Positions 24,942 to 36,403 of a stretch of DNA of 64,000 bases are shown piece after piece (positions within the stretch are counted from its first letter, which is position 1; the number at the start of each line of letters is the position of its first letter). Position numbers and translations under genes: made by a program. The notes under the pieces are model-generated. The model was not told where the DNA came from, did no database searches, and was given only the letters and a program-made list of their open reading frames with translations. The stretch is from Suillus spraguei (taxonomy: Eukaryota; Basidiomycota; Agaricomycetes; Boletales; Suillaceae), in NCBI GenBank assembly GCA_016800925.1, contig JABCPU010000028.1, positions 274,529 through 338,528 on the forward strand, read 5' to 3'.

Positions 24942-25408
24942 TGTTATGAACTAGGATGGTGTCACCAGCACAGTGAAAAGACACAGATGGTCTGCTGGGA
25001 AGAGTACAAGGAACTAGTTCCAAGTACGATCAAGGGTTCAGCCTCAAAGATAAGTCTAAGAAGTTCTATGAGAATAGAGACTAAGACTAAGGAGTGGTTA
25101 GACTTAGAGATGATTCAAGACAACTAAGGATTGGAGATCCTTAGTGAAGAGGAATCCAGGTAAGCCCCAGTAAGATTAAAGTGGGGAAATACAAGTGTAA
25201 TACACTGTGCTTAAATAAGACTGTATGTGCGCACAGACCATGTAATCATGGGAAATATACTGCATATCCTAATAAGGAAGGCATGTATTGTACAGACACA
25301 TTGAAGTGTATGAGTCAGTGATTTAGCATACATGTCTGATAAATCAAACAAGAACAAAGAAATGACATAGGTAAATGAAAATAAATAGGGGTACATACAA
25401 CTGTAACA
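24942..25408 (-). repeat. 3' LTR of G2 (family D)
   Basis: 467 bp, plus-strand ends TGTTATGAAC and ACTGTAACA. Partner of 34550-35016. On the minus strand it is the downstream LTR. Confidence 0.9.
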
Positions 25409-25547
25409 TTACCCCCTTGTTAAGTGTAAAGCCACCAGCTTTACTCATCTCTATTATGGTCGTAGATGGTGTCATAGTCGTCGTAGTTAGCAATGTCTTC
25501 ATCAGTGGCACTCCCACCTAACATATAGGCTGCCTCTTCTGCAGCTA

Positions 25548-27600
25548 TCATTCTTGCTCGATGACCTTCTTTTCTTCTTTGACAGTTAATAAGATATTGC
25601 TCCCACCTATGGAGTGCATCATAGAAACCATCATCTTTCCAAGTGAGAGTGAAGGGAGGATTGCCGTGTCAATCAGGGCAGTAATGGGAAAGATGTGTGG
25701 GTGCCCATCGTTCACAAACTTGACATTGATAGTTGGGACAGTTCTTCTGCCAATGTCCATAAGTTCCACAGATACGCATTTCATATTTTCATTGGTATTA
25801 GAGACCAACATGCGAAGAGGTGATGGTGAGATGACAGCAGGAGGACTGGTAGAACAGGTGTGCTTCTTCCTGGTAGGTGACAATGGGGAAGTGGATCCGA
25901 GATCCTTTACTAGGACTTGTGCGGTTGGGTCTGCTGACCTGAATGATGCTGGAATGGACATTGGTGGGTGAATATGAAGGTCTTTAAGACGAGGACCAAG
26001 CGTGATTAGCTCAGCAACCTTGATCCCTAATTCTTGAGCAGCTTTGCACTGCTCTTTGGTACAAGGCTTGTATAGCCAGACAGGGTGTTCTTCTGTGATA
26101 GATGCAACAATGGGGGATGGAGTATGCAGGTGTTACAAGAACACCTTCTTGCCCCCTACTATCATTTTTCCTCCTATGTGTTGCCGTCTACTCTCATCCC
26201 GACGAGGCCTCCATCCTCATCCTCCACTATCTCATATGGCTCACCATCGTCACTCCTTACCTCGTCTATGCTCGCCTTCTCCATCGCCGCTAAATGTGCC
26301 CTCTTTGCATGCCTTCCACCTCCTTCACACCTATATGCGCCTTTTGCGTTTCTCGCGCTTCAAGCATCTTCTCTGCACTCGTCGTATTACTCTGCGCGTC
26401 AACATGTGCAACCTCCTGGTTCACGGGAACCCCCATTGGCTCTCAAAGACATTCTGGTGTCATCTTATGCTTATGCTTTATCCTTTTACCGTTTACCTTT
26501 CTTGACTTTGGCTCGTACCCTTTATACCTTCAGCTCTGCACCTATGACTCCCTTTTGCACATGCATGCTTTCATTGGTTCATATGCCTCTGACTCATTCA
26601 TGAGCATGCGTCCTCTTATTGGCTATCTGACTTCATACTTAATCTAGCGATACTTACATATCTGCGCTCCACTTCAATCTTACGTATAAATACGTGCAGA
26701 TAGCCTTGGTACTTCTTTAACTTGAATCTACTTGATCTTCGACCCTGAACTTCCTTTTAATAAGCTTTGATAAGCTTATTGTCTATACTTCGATTTCTTA
26801 GAAGCTCATTGCTTCTAAGTCTATTCATCATTGTAGAACCTGTCACTGAGATGTGGTTGTGAGGCAGCACATCGTGCCCACCTCCAACCCAATGCAACTA
26901 GCACACTCCGTGCTAGGTGACTGATATGCATGGGCTGCTGCTCTTTATAGAGTGCTGTCGCAGACACCACTCAAGTTCCTTAGTGCTTCGCTAGGTCACT
27001 AACAGTGGGGAATCTAGAATGGATGTGGCCTTCTGCATGTCAGAAATGGCCTCTTCTACTAATCCTCTAGCTTCTCTGGTCTCAGCGACCAATTGCTGGA
27101 TGGTTTTGATGATTGCAGAGGTAATTTGTCCAATTTCTTGAACAGCAGTATATAGGCCAGCAAAGGCAGCGACATTAGAATGAGTGTGGATAAATGGTGG
27201 AGTCTGGAAATGGTCATATTCTTGCAGAGGGAGGTCGAGCAATGCCTGTCGCTGTGGCAACGTATGATAGCCATTGCAAATCCCATAAAAGAACATGGAA
27301 GCAAAAGCATCCGTAAGCATGAATGCATTTCTGTAGGTGTAGGATCTGTTGGCGGGTGTAATATCTGTAACTTCATTGATAATGGTTTCAATAAGAGCAG
27401 TGGTACGGATCAGGTTGACAACAAGTAGGGTGGGGAAAGCATGTCTTTCTGTAAGGATTCTTTCAATTTCAAGGGCATGTCCCTCGCATAAGAGGGCAGC
27501 ATCAATGTAAGAGGAATTGTTGATTTGTTTAGCAAGGGTACTGTAGTTTTCAACATCGGAGTCAGAATCATCGTGGCAACAGTGATGGGTGTAATGTAGG
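25548..27600 (-). pseudogene. G2 third reading frame with double zinc knuckle
   Basis: Frame lying after the chromodomain of pol, on the same strand. From about 27600 to 27005 it is open (DDSDSDVENYSTLAKQINNS, then EGHALEIERILTERHAF, MLTDAFASMFFYGICNGYHT, EIGQITSAIIKTIQQLVAET), rich in predicted helix. An LTR interrupts it at 27004-26131. It resumes with SITEEHPVWLYKPCTKEQCK and ELITLGPRL. Near 25800-25690 one frame reads RICGTYGHWQKNCPNYQCQ, VCERWAPTHLSHYC: a pair of zinc knuckles, frame-shifted from the long open frame. The homologous frame in G1 is at 35330-36403. Function unknown; a nucleic-acid-binding or capsid-related accessory protein is an inference. Confidence 0.6.
26131..27004. mobile_element. 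LTR-like insertion, family E
   Basis: About 874 bp with plus-strand ends TGTTACAAG and CACTAACA, splitting the G2 third frame, which reads in sense on both sides (ILDSP before, then PPIVASITEEHP). Flanks GCAGG and GTGGG are only partly alike, so the target duplication is decayed or the ends are slightly misplaced. It holds a TATAAATA-type motif near 26690 and no gene; the overlapping open frames at 26044-26647 are not credible. Confidence 0.5.
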
Positions 27601-28201
27601 CAGTGGGAAAAGGCATATCAATTGGTTTTAGTTGATCAGATGCTTGAGCAGTTGATTGACTGAAGAACAATCAGAGTGAATGTTGCTTCTTATAAGTGTT
27701 CAAAATTCAAGCGGAGTTCTTCAAGTTCTTTTCTGGGAGCCATTCATTATCTCCAGATGAGTATCCTTTCCATGTCACAAGGTATCTTTGGTGACTGCCA
27801 GTGCCTTTATGAGAGAGAATAGCTTTGACTTGTATTCTTCTTCTTCTTCGATGATATCAGGTGGGGGCTCTAGGAAGTTCGGACCATGCACATCGTTTTT
27901 GCTATAGGATAATAATAAGACAGAAGCATGGAACATGGGGTGGATTTTCCACTGCGCTGGAAGTCGGAGTTTGAATGTGATGGGAGATAGGACTTCAATA
28001 ATTGGGAATGGTCTGTATCATTTCGGTGTGAGTTTCTGAGATGGAAGTTTCAGTCTGAGATTAGCTGCTGATAACCAAACCTTATCTCCTATCTTCCATG
28101 GTGTGTACTTATCTTTTCGGAATCATTCGGCCATTGTTTGCATGGCAATATTAATGTTATGACAAGCAATTGCTTCTTCTCTTATCTTCTGCAGAGATCG
28201 T

Positions 28202-29134
28202 TGTAAAGATTCAACCTAACCTGGCTGTAGATAAACTACCTCCTAAGTAGTATGTGTGGTCTTGCGCTCCATCTAGTCTGCTTCACTTGTCAAACAAGAG
28301 CGTTCGACCCTAAAGGGGGATGCCTGTTAATATAGTCTAATTCAAGTCAAACCAGTGAGTGAATGTAGTGTTGTAGTCAGTGGTAAGCTGCTGCAGCTAG
28401 TGATGATGCCGCAGGAACTAGCGTGGTAAGTAGCAGTACTAGCGTCATTGAAACAATGTCAGTAACTGTATCATCGAGCAAGTGGTGATGAGATGAGCAA
28501 TAATATCAGCAGTAGTGGTAAGGTGCAAGCAGTGCAAAGAAACAGTAAAGAAGGCTGCAGTACTTTCAGCGGTAAAGTAGTGGTGTGCATGAAGTTCAGT
28601 CAATATAGGGGTCAAGGATCTAGCAGTATGCCAGTGGTAATGGTGAACGAGCGAAATTGATTAACGAGTGGTAAAGAACTTTAAAGACTAAGTCTACTAC
28701 TGGGTAGATCCAGAGCTAGACACTAATTCTGACCTATAGTAGGTGAAAATAAGGTACTGTATCGTGCGGGCTACGCAGTGCTTATATCCTAAATCATATG
28801 TACTTGGAATGCTTTAGGCGAAATCAGTAGTGCTCGAGTGCAGTAACCGCCATATGTAAACGTAGCGCAAGGCAGCTGCAGCATGAGGCAACATGTAATA
28901 AGACTTGCCATGGAATCAGTGATAACGAACATAAAACAAACTATGCAGCAAGGACATGGAAGGACATTGGTATGTGGAATGTGGTGCGGCAGTTGGGACG
29001 GTGTGTGGTAAGCGTGGGATGCCGCTGGCAATGCTAAAGGGGTAAGACGGCCATGGACAAGTGGTAACTCCTATAGACGTGAGATGAGTGCTAAAAGGTA
29101 GGGTTTCGAGGTCAGCGCCAATATATTCGTTACA
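28202..29134 (-). mobile_element. LTR family B (copy 1) in G2 integrase
   Basis: About 933 bp, plus-strand ends TGTAAAG and GTTACA. It splits the integrase C-terminal region between the ERVQ and SLQKIREEA segments. Shares GGATATAAGCAC, GTCTTATTACATG and TTTATCTACAGCC with copy 2 (16376-17507, opposite strand). Interior rich in GGTAA/TACC and CAGTAG words. A TTGTA occurs at both junctions but overlaps the end sequence, so the exact ends are uncertain. Confidence 0.65.
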
Positions 29135-29734
29135 TTGTACTCGCTCTTCTGCAGCAGGGACAGTTGAGTCAGGGATCAGATGAGGGATGGCACGTGGTTC
29201 ATATCCCATCATCAAATAGAATGGTGATGCATTCCTTGCATCGTGTTTTTGGTGGTTGTGTACGAATTCAGCAATTGGTAGATGTTCTATCCAATCTTCA
29301 GGGTTGTTGCAACAATAAATGCGCAAATATGTTTTGAGCTCTTGGTTGAGCCTTTCAGTTTGACCATCTGTTTGAGGGTGATATGCAGTAGATGGAGCAA
29401 TGACATAATCAAGAAGTTGGGCAAGTTCCTTTGAGAAGCGGGATAAGGACTGCGGACCTTGATCCAAGATGACTTTGTCATGGAGTCTGAATCAGCGATA
29501 AATGTGCTTCAGAAATAATTTAGCAACACCTTCAGAAGTGATGGTTTTTAAACATGGGATAATAATTACCCCCTTTGTAAGGCCATGGTCTACCACGACC
29601 ATGATACTGTCAAAGCCTCCAGAGACAGGGAGGTCAGTGATTAGGTCAACAGAGACCTGGGAGAAAGGTTGAGTTGCAGAGGAGGGGATCGGGGTAGGCG
29701 GAGGTTGAACAGGAAGAGCATCTGCCTTCATTTG

Positions 29735-30481
29735 TGTCATATACCATACTTCTGATCTCAGATCCGATTGATCCTACTTCTGTCCGGTCCACAGATCCTG
29801 TCTGGATCACCCATCCAAAAGTGCCCACTTCTCGCACTCTAACTCCCTTGTGGATTCTGCGTCTATCTCCTTTCATCATTCCTCCTGTTTCCGGTATTCT
29901 GGCTGTGTATATTTCCATCCTGTTTCACTGATCCATTACCTGTGTTTCATTTCCGACTCGTGCTTACTGATCCGCTGTGCATTAACTAATAGACTTCCAT
30001 TATACATTGTACATAGCCCTTGGTCCTGGACTCGTTGATTATCTGTGCTAGATACTTACAGTATATAAACCACTTGTAGATCTCTGTAGAACCTTAGTTC
30101 GAATATCATCTTAGATTCTGCTCATTCTGTTCCTCCAGACTTGAGTTACTTCCAACTCCAGTTTATCTTCCAAGACTTAGAATTGATTCCTACAGTCTAC
30201 ATCTTGACTCTATCTTCAGTAGTCTACCTTTGTTAGTTTCTAGTTAAGGGACCTGTTCCGAGACTAGTCTTAATCCTCATTCCATCTCCACATTCCAGAT
30301 AACCTTTGGATGTGTCATATCCGAAACCTTTGGACATCCGGATCTGCCACGCTACCACTTCCAGATCTTCGGACATTTATCCTCCCTCTGAAATAAGGGG
30401 CATTACTCGGGAAAGGGGCACAGTGCACGAACTGAGGCCAAAGCCCTTCGGATCTTTCACCCTTTGAGTATGGTCTTAACA
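29735..30481 (+). mobile_element. Solo LTR, family A (copy 3)
   Basis: 747-bp solo LTR with exact 5-bp duplication ATTTG at 29730-29734 and 30482-30486. It splits the G2 integrase zinc-finger region between CALCQQ and MKADA and lies antisense to G2. Confidence 0.92.
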
Positions 30482-33400
30482 ATTTGTTGACAAAGGGCGC
30501 AACCCTCCATGTATCTCCAGTTGTAAGAACCCATAGCAGGCCACCAGGCTTCTCGTTTTATGAGTTCCTCAGTTTAGAATCTACCAGGATGACCCACGGT
30601 GGGGTGGTTGTGATATCGATGTAAGATATTGGTGCGATGTGCCAGAGGAATGTAGGCACAGTTTTTATAATAGAGGACGTTCTCCTCAATCTTCCAATCA
30701 TAGAGTGCCGACTTCATAGGGGGAAGGCACACGCCATCAAGGGCGTCAGAAGCTGTCTTGAAGACAGGGTCGTCGAGGGGGTCAGAGGAGGATAACACAT
30801 CCTTCAAATCTGTGTCAATAAGACAAATGAATAGAGCATCAGGGAGGAGGGTCTGGTCCTTGTTATCATCTTTGCCAGAGTCATAGTCAGGCTGGCAAGA
30901 TAGTGTATCCGGTACAGCTAATCTTGTACCTGCAACATGATGTAGTTCAATGTCGTAAATAGACAAAATCAATTGCCAATGTGCTTGGCAGCGGGTAAGC
31001 TTCTGTGCACTTCTAAAGTACAGGAGGTTTTTGTGGTTGGTGAATACCAGGACAGGGTGTGAATTTCCTTCAAGATAATGATGCCATTCGTTCAGGGTCC
31101 AGATCATGGCAAGTAGTTCCCAATCAAAGATCTGGTAATTGTGTTCCACGGGGTTCAAAGACTGTGAGAGATAGGCACATGGGTGATAAACACCATTCTC
31201 ATCAGTCTGTAAGAGGACCCTGCCAGTAGCTATGAGCGATGTGTCAGTAGCAATAGCAAATTGTCGGGAAGGATCAGGGTTTCGGAGTACCACTTGGAAT
31301 GTAAAGTATCATTTCAATTCTTCGAAGGTGTCCATACACTCGGGTGACCAATCAAGGGCCTTATCTTTCTTTGTTAATTCAATAAGGGGTCGAGTGATGT
31401 CAGTAGTGGGAAATGAACATGCGGTAGAAGTTGCAAAAGCCGAGGAATGACTGAACATCTTTTACTGATTTTGGGATTGGCCATTTGGCGATCCCTTTGG
31501 TCTCAGTGTCCATAGCAACTTGTCCAGGGTGGATTATCATTCCGAAATATTCCACTTCTTCTGCATTGAAGGTGCATTTTTCCGGTTTCAGGAACAAATG
31601 TTCCTTTCATATTTTCATCAGAATACGCTGGTACATTCTTGGTGTTCTACCATTGTTGTAGAGAAAATCAGGATATTGTCCATGTAGATCACCATCCATC
31701 CTTCATTTATTTCTTGTTGGAAGGTGTGATTCATGTATGCTCGGAAAGTTGCTGGGGAATTACAGAGGCCAAAGAACATGACATTCAGTTTGAAGAGGCT
31801 GAATTCTGTGGTAAATGCTGCTTTCCAGCAATCATTGGGATGGATGCGAATATTGTTGTAACTGGATTGAATATCCATTTTTGTAAAGAACTGTGCATTG
31901 TGAAGGTGGGCAATAAGGGAAATGGGGAGTGGGAGTGGATAAGCATTATTAACTGTCTAATCATTGATATAGCAATAATCTTGACAGGGATGCAGTTCTC
32001 CACTGTTCTTTCCCACAAAAAAGAAACCACTAGCTTGAGGTGACTTCAATTCTGAGATAAAACCTTTCACAACATTTTCATTGATAAACATTTTGATGGC
32101 AGCAATTTTTTTCTGATAGTGGGTAAACCTTGGATGTATGGGGAATAAAAACAGGTTTGGTATCGATCCGATGATCAATACAAGGGCGTTTGGGGGGTAG
32201 TTTGTTCAGTCCATCTTTGGCGAAGACATCTACAAAATTGTGCAAGTATTCCAGGACCAATTCTTTGAAAAATTTCATTTTCTTCTCCTTCTCATCTGTG
32301 GCGAATTCCTGAGCCTTGTTACTGTATTTCAGGGGAGGAAGGGATAGTAGAGTAGTTAGGAAGTTGTTCAAGTCGGGAAGTTCCATTACATGTAAGGGGT
32401 GTGTCCATGCATACTTCTTCAATAATCTGCATACTAACTCCATTGGCATCGTACTTCACAAGAAACCCTCCATCTCCGAGATCATAAGAGGAAATTTCGC
32501 ATACTTCTGGCGCATGCCAGACATCCTGCATTGTATTGAATTGGTCATCATCCTCAGTTGGAATTAATGAGGGCACAAGTTCTTCCAAGGTGTCCTTGTG
32601 CATCATTTCTTCTTTGTTGTGGATTTCTTCAATCAAAGCATGCTGTGGTAGATCAGGGAAGTATTTGGAAAGCTTGGGCACAATCTGATTCATTCTTCTA
32701 GTTCTTCATTGGCTTTCCTCTTTCCATACTTCTGTTCTTCTATTGTCCGTTGTTTGATAGGCTCAGGTCTAGCCCAGTGCTCAGGCTCAGATCATTCTTG
32801 CATTTCTCTGCATGGGGAATTGGTGATGCCACTCGTGGCAACTGTACACAAGGCACAGGCAATACTACTTGTGGTGTAGATTTCAGTTTGTTTGGAATGA
32901 TGGGTTATCAAAAGTTACTACCTTCTTCTGCTGTGGGAACTTTGAATTCTTCCATTTTGGCCCTTTCTTGTGCTTGGGGAAATCAAGAGGAAGACCATTC
33001 TTCTTTCTGTCTTTGTCGAGATCAATTTCAAGTTCATCAGATCTGGGAGTGCCGGTAGGATAAGGGTTTCGGTGGTCCAATCAATGACTGGATTCATTGC
33101 ATGAAGCCAGGAGATTCCAATAAGATCTGGTCATGTCGTCCAAGCTTGGTGATGTTGAATTCTCCAAGCATGGTTTGTTCATCAATCTTTACCATCAATA
33201 GACAGTAGTGTGTGGTCAGTCCTCCTTTGATGTAGGTACCGTTGGCAGTTGTGACTTTGAAGGGCTTATCAAGTTTCTTCTGGTGATTTTGTGGAGTTTC
33301 ACAAACTCTTCAGAAATAAAGGTTCCGGCTGCTCCAGAATCAATGACAGCAGTGGTATCAACGAATTTTAGACAAGTTCGCGAATGGAGGGTAATGGGAA

Positions 33401-33683
33401 CATGAAGTTCTTTTCTTTGTCCTACAACACATACAAGTCTTAGTAGTACATTGGGAGAAACATACATTGATGTCTTGTCTCTTCATTCTAAAAATCCTGA
33501 TTCAACCTGCACACGGTCTCTTCATCTTCATCAGGAAGTTCTTTGACTTTGGCCTGATGGACTGAAGTGTTCTTCCTCTTTTCAGGGCAGCAATTGGAAC
33601 AATGTCCACTTTTTCAGCATTCGAAGCATGTCCTTTCTTCATGCATTCAGATCTTTCCACATCGGATAAGCAATCTACAACCA

Positions 33684-34337
33684 TTACATTAGGCTATGGT
33701 TAGGGTTGTAATGGGCATTCCCATAATTCTTCTTCTTCTGCTGTGGAGTGGGACGTGCCCGGAGTGCTACAAGGCGTTGGTGAGAATTGACAATGCTGAT
33801 ACATTGTGCAACTACACTGCAGTAAACGTCGAGGACATCTCCTGGTGTGAATAGCTTTGTGAGGATTCCTAAGTTTAGGCCATCCTGGAAGAATTGAATA
33901 TTTATTGTGTCCTTATTTATTTCTGCTTTAGCGGTGAGGGCTTCAAAATCAGCAATGTAGGTTTGGAAATCATTGCTTCCTTGTTTCAAGTCTCTGAGTT
34001 TGGTCATAGCAGTTCCTTTGGTGTCCACAGGACTGAATGATTCTTTGAAACTCTTCATGAATGTCTTGAGATCTCCATAACCCATTTTTTGTCCAGCAGT
34101 ATCAGTGGATTGAGTGTGGGACAGGTATTGCTGCTTCCAGGACTTTGCAATCCTTTCAGTCATGAATGACATGATAAAGATGATCTTCTGCTTCCCCATG
34201 GTGTAAAGCTTTTTGTTGATATCAAGATACACCTTGCATGATAAGATGAACTCCTTGGAGTTATCATGATCTCCATCAAAGGCAGTTGAAAATCCAATTT
34301 TGAATTTGAATTCTTTTCCCGTAGAAGTGGTCGTCAT
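33684..34337 (-). CDS. G2 gag (retrotransposon capsid)
   Basis: Gag-type capsid frame of about 217 codons, starting at ATG 34337, 213 bp inside the 5' LTR. Landmarks: FSTAFDGDHDNSKEFI at the N-terminus and the retrotransposon-gag core SFKESFSPVDTKGTAMTKL then RDLKQGSNDFQTYIADFEAL. A basic stretch (ARPTPQQKKKNYGNAHY) ends the frame. A zinc-knuckle remnant follows in shifted frames at 33502-33684 (ERSECMKKGH). Builds the virus-like particle in which reverse transcription occurs. Confidence 0.85.
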   Translation of the reverse strand: MTTTSTGKEFKFKIGFSTAFDGDHDNSKEFILSCKVYLDINKKLYTMGKQKIIFIMSFMTERIAKSWKQQYLSHTQSTDTAGQKMGYGDLKTFMKSFKESFSPVDTKGTAMTKLRDLKQGSNDFQTYIADFEALTAKAEINKDTINIQFFQDGLNLGILTKLFTPGDVLDVYCSVVAQCISIVNSHQRLVALRARPTPQQKKKNYGNAHYNPNHSLM

Positions 34338-34549
34338 TGTGGGATCTGAGCAATTCAATCTGGGGTGAGTGTGCTTTCTCGGTGCCTACATGCACTGTCT
34401 TGCTGTCTGTTAGGTCTTCTTGGTTGCAGGGCTTTCCTGGTCAACAATCACGTTTAGCATATGTGTACACTAATCTTCTTGCTTATCTAAGCAATCAGGG
34501 TTTGGGGTCGAAGACTGAGTAGTTAACGATCAGATAGACTTTAATCTTT

Positions 34550-35016
34550 TGTTATGAACTAAAATGGCATCACCAGTAACAGTGAAAAGACACAGATGGT
34601 CTGCTGGGAAGAGTACAAGGAACTAGTTCCAAGTACAATCAAGGGTTCAGCCTCAAAGATAAGTCTAAGAGGTTCTACGAGAATAGAGACTAAGACTAAG
34701 GAGTGCTTAGACTTAGAGACAATTCAAGATGACTAAGGATTGGAGATCCTTAGTGAAGAGGAATCCAGGTAAAACCAGTAAAATTAAAGTGGGGAAATAC
34801 AATTGTAATACACTGTGCTTAAATCAGACTGTATGTGCACACAGACCATGTAATCATGGGAAATATACTGTGTATCCTAATAAGGAAGGCATGTATTGTA
34901 CAGACACATTGAAGTGTATGAGTCAGTGATTTAGCATATGTGTATGATAAATCAAACAAGAACAAAGAAATGACATAGGTAAATGAAAATGAATAGGGGT
35001 ACATATGACTGTAACA
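34550..35016 (-). repeat. 5' LTR of G2 (family D)
   Basis: 467 bp, partner of 24942-25408. Read on the minus strand it starts TGTTACAGTC and ends GTTCATAACA. Differences from the partner are mostly transitions. Confidence 0.9.
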
Positions 35017-36403
35017 CCACTTCACATTCCATGCTTCAGTCCTATCATCCTATAGCAAAAACAATGAACATGGGCCGAACTTCCTAGAACCCGCACCTGA
35101 CATTATTGAAGAAGAAAAAGAATATGAAGTTGAAGTGATTCTTTCCCACAAAGGCACTGGCAGTTGCCGACAATACCTTGTAACATGAAAAGGATACTCA
35201 TCAGGAGATAATGAATGGCTTCCTGAAGGAAACTTGAAGAACTCCGCTCAAATCTTGAACACTTATAAAAAGTGAAACTCGCTCTGATCACTCTTCAGTC
35301 ACAACAACCATCAATACTATTAAAATGTCTTGATCCTCCACATCATCATCAAACACCTTGAATCTCACTGATTCATCTCCTGTTGTATTCCCTGAAACTC
35401 CAAAACAAATTCAGTTAAGATAGGAAGCCATCATCTTCGACTCTCGTCATGCCTTACAACTCGACAACTATGTCTCATGCACAAACGACATTGTGCTAAA
35501 AGACTTGATTCTCATCATAAGAATGGCAGAACTTCTTGTGACCCCTGCTGCCATTACAAATACTGCTACTGCCATGCACTACATCCAAAAAAACAAACAA
35601 GCAAGCAGTCATATGACTTCTTTCTGCTAAAGACTTTACTAGAATCATCCTGGATCTCGATCAGGAGTTAAATTCCCCTTATCGGCCACCTGTGGCATTT
35701 ATACCATCACCACCACACTCCATCACCACCACACTCCATCACCACCACACTCCATCACCACCACACTCCATCACCACCACACTCCATCACCACCACACTC
35801 CATCACCACCACACTCCATCACCACCACCAAACCTGACCTAGATAATCATTATATGTCTACATTCTATGAGTTGATTCCAGCTCCTCCTGAATACTCCCA
35901 GAGAACATCCTCTTCCACATTTGCACATCATCATCATCATATTGTCAGAACCATCATGTCCATGGGAATTGATCCACTCATGATTCTTGAACTCCGTCAT
36001 TCCCCATTCCCTGATCAGACCAACTTGCAATGTACCATCGAACTTGCACAACATGATGCTTTCACACATACCCAACAAAATTATGCTGATGTCTACTGTC
36101 ATCAATGTTACCAGCATGGTCACAAAATTCAACACTGCTCTCGGTATTTCTGCCGTATCTGTGGAAAGTTTGCACCAGGACATCTTACCAATGTTTGTTG
36201 GACACTAGATGGACAAACACCATTGAGGAAGAAACCTGGAGATGTGGGATGCTATGCTGATTTGAAGACATTGGAAGAAGCCTTTGATCAAACCACTGCT
36301 ACTAGAGCACAAGGAAGAATGCCTAGTATGGTTGATGCAGAAAATTGGCTTGCTAACATTGACTTCAACACTTGGACACTTCCACTTCCATCAAACATCA
36401 CGT
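35017..36403 (+). pseudogene. G1 chromodomain end and third frame with double zinc knuckle
   Basis: Resumption of G1 after the G2 insertion. At 35040-35275 lies the pol tail and a chromodomain: EEEKEYEVEVILSHKGTGS, then KGYSSGDNEWLPEGNLKNSA, with one stop. A second frame follows from about 35330: FDSRHALQLDNYVSCTNDI, broken by stops, then an open frame 35692-36403. It has a Pro/His/Ser/Thr tandem repeat, then CHQCYQHGHKIQHC and YFCRICGKFAPGHLTNVC, i.e. C-x2-C-x4-H-x4-C-x4-C-x2-C-x5-H-x4-C. The same knuckle pair occurs in the G2 third frame, so this is a family trait and not chance. Confidence 0.7.
35706..35823 (+). repeat. 16-bp tandem repeat inside the G1 third frame
   Basis: About seven copies of CATCACCACCACACTC in direct tandem. 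As 16 is not a multiple of 3, the unit cycles through all frames and gives a 16-residue protein repeat each 48 bp. No stop arises in the used frame. Confidence 0.9.

Larger units (their letters stand above)
27680..33500 (-). pseudogene. G2 pol: zinc knuckle, protease, RT, RNase H, integrase, chromodomain
   Basis: Minus-strand Gypsy polyprotein, decayed. Aspartic protease AVIDSGAAGTFIS at about 33330; RT with DVFAKD, QDYCYIND, MDIQSSYNNIRIHP and a changed active site YMDNILIF near 31700; RNase H and connection at 30574-31293 (TDENGVYHPC, FDWELLAM, IEENVLYY); integrase zinc finger CALCQQ / MKADALP split by an LTR at 29735-30481; integrase core [24 protein letters not shown] at 29051-29734; after another LTR the segment WKIHPMFHASVL and a chromodomain (HKGTGSHQRYLVTWKGYSSG) near 27700-27800. 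Frameshifts and stops scattered throughout. Confidence 0.85.
24942..35016 (-). mobile_element. Complete Gypsy element G2 with paired LTRs, inserted in G1
   Basis: Full element read on the minus strand: 5' LTR 34550-35016, gag 33684-34337, pol about 27680-33500, extra frame about 25548-27600, a purine-rich tract (AACAAGGGGGTAA) just before the 3' LTR at 24942-25408. The two 467-bp LTRs match at roughly 94% by eye. The 5-bp duplication CCACT at 24937-24941 and 35017-35021 proves that this is one insertion event into G1. Three later LTRs (26131-27004, 28202-29134, 29735-30481) inflate it from about 7.5 kb to 10 kb. Confidence 0.9.

Noticed and set aside
24942..25408. Two family D LTRs as independent solo LTRs
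   Set aside because: The CCACT duplication is found only at the outer edges of the pair, and a gag-pol set lies between them.
26044..26647. Four overlapping open frames of 117-172 codons
   Set aside because: They fall in an LTR-like insertion, overlap in several frames, and show no family motif.
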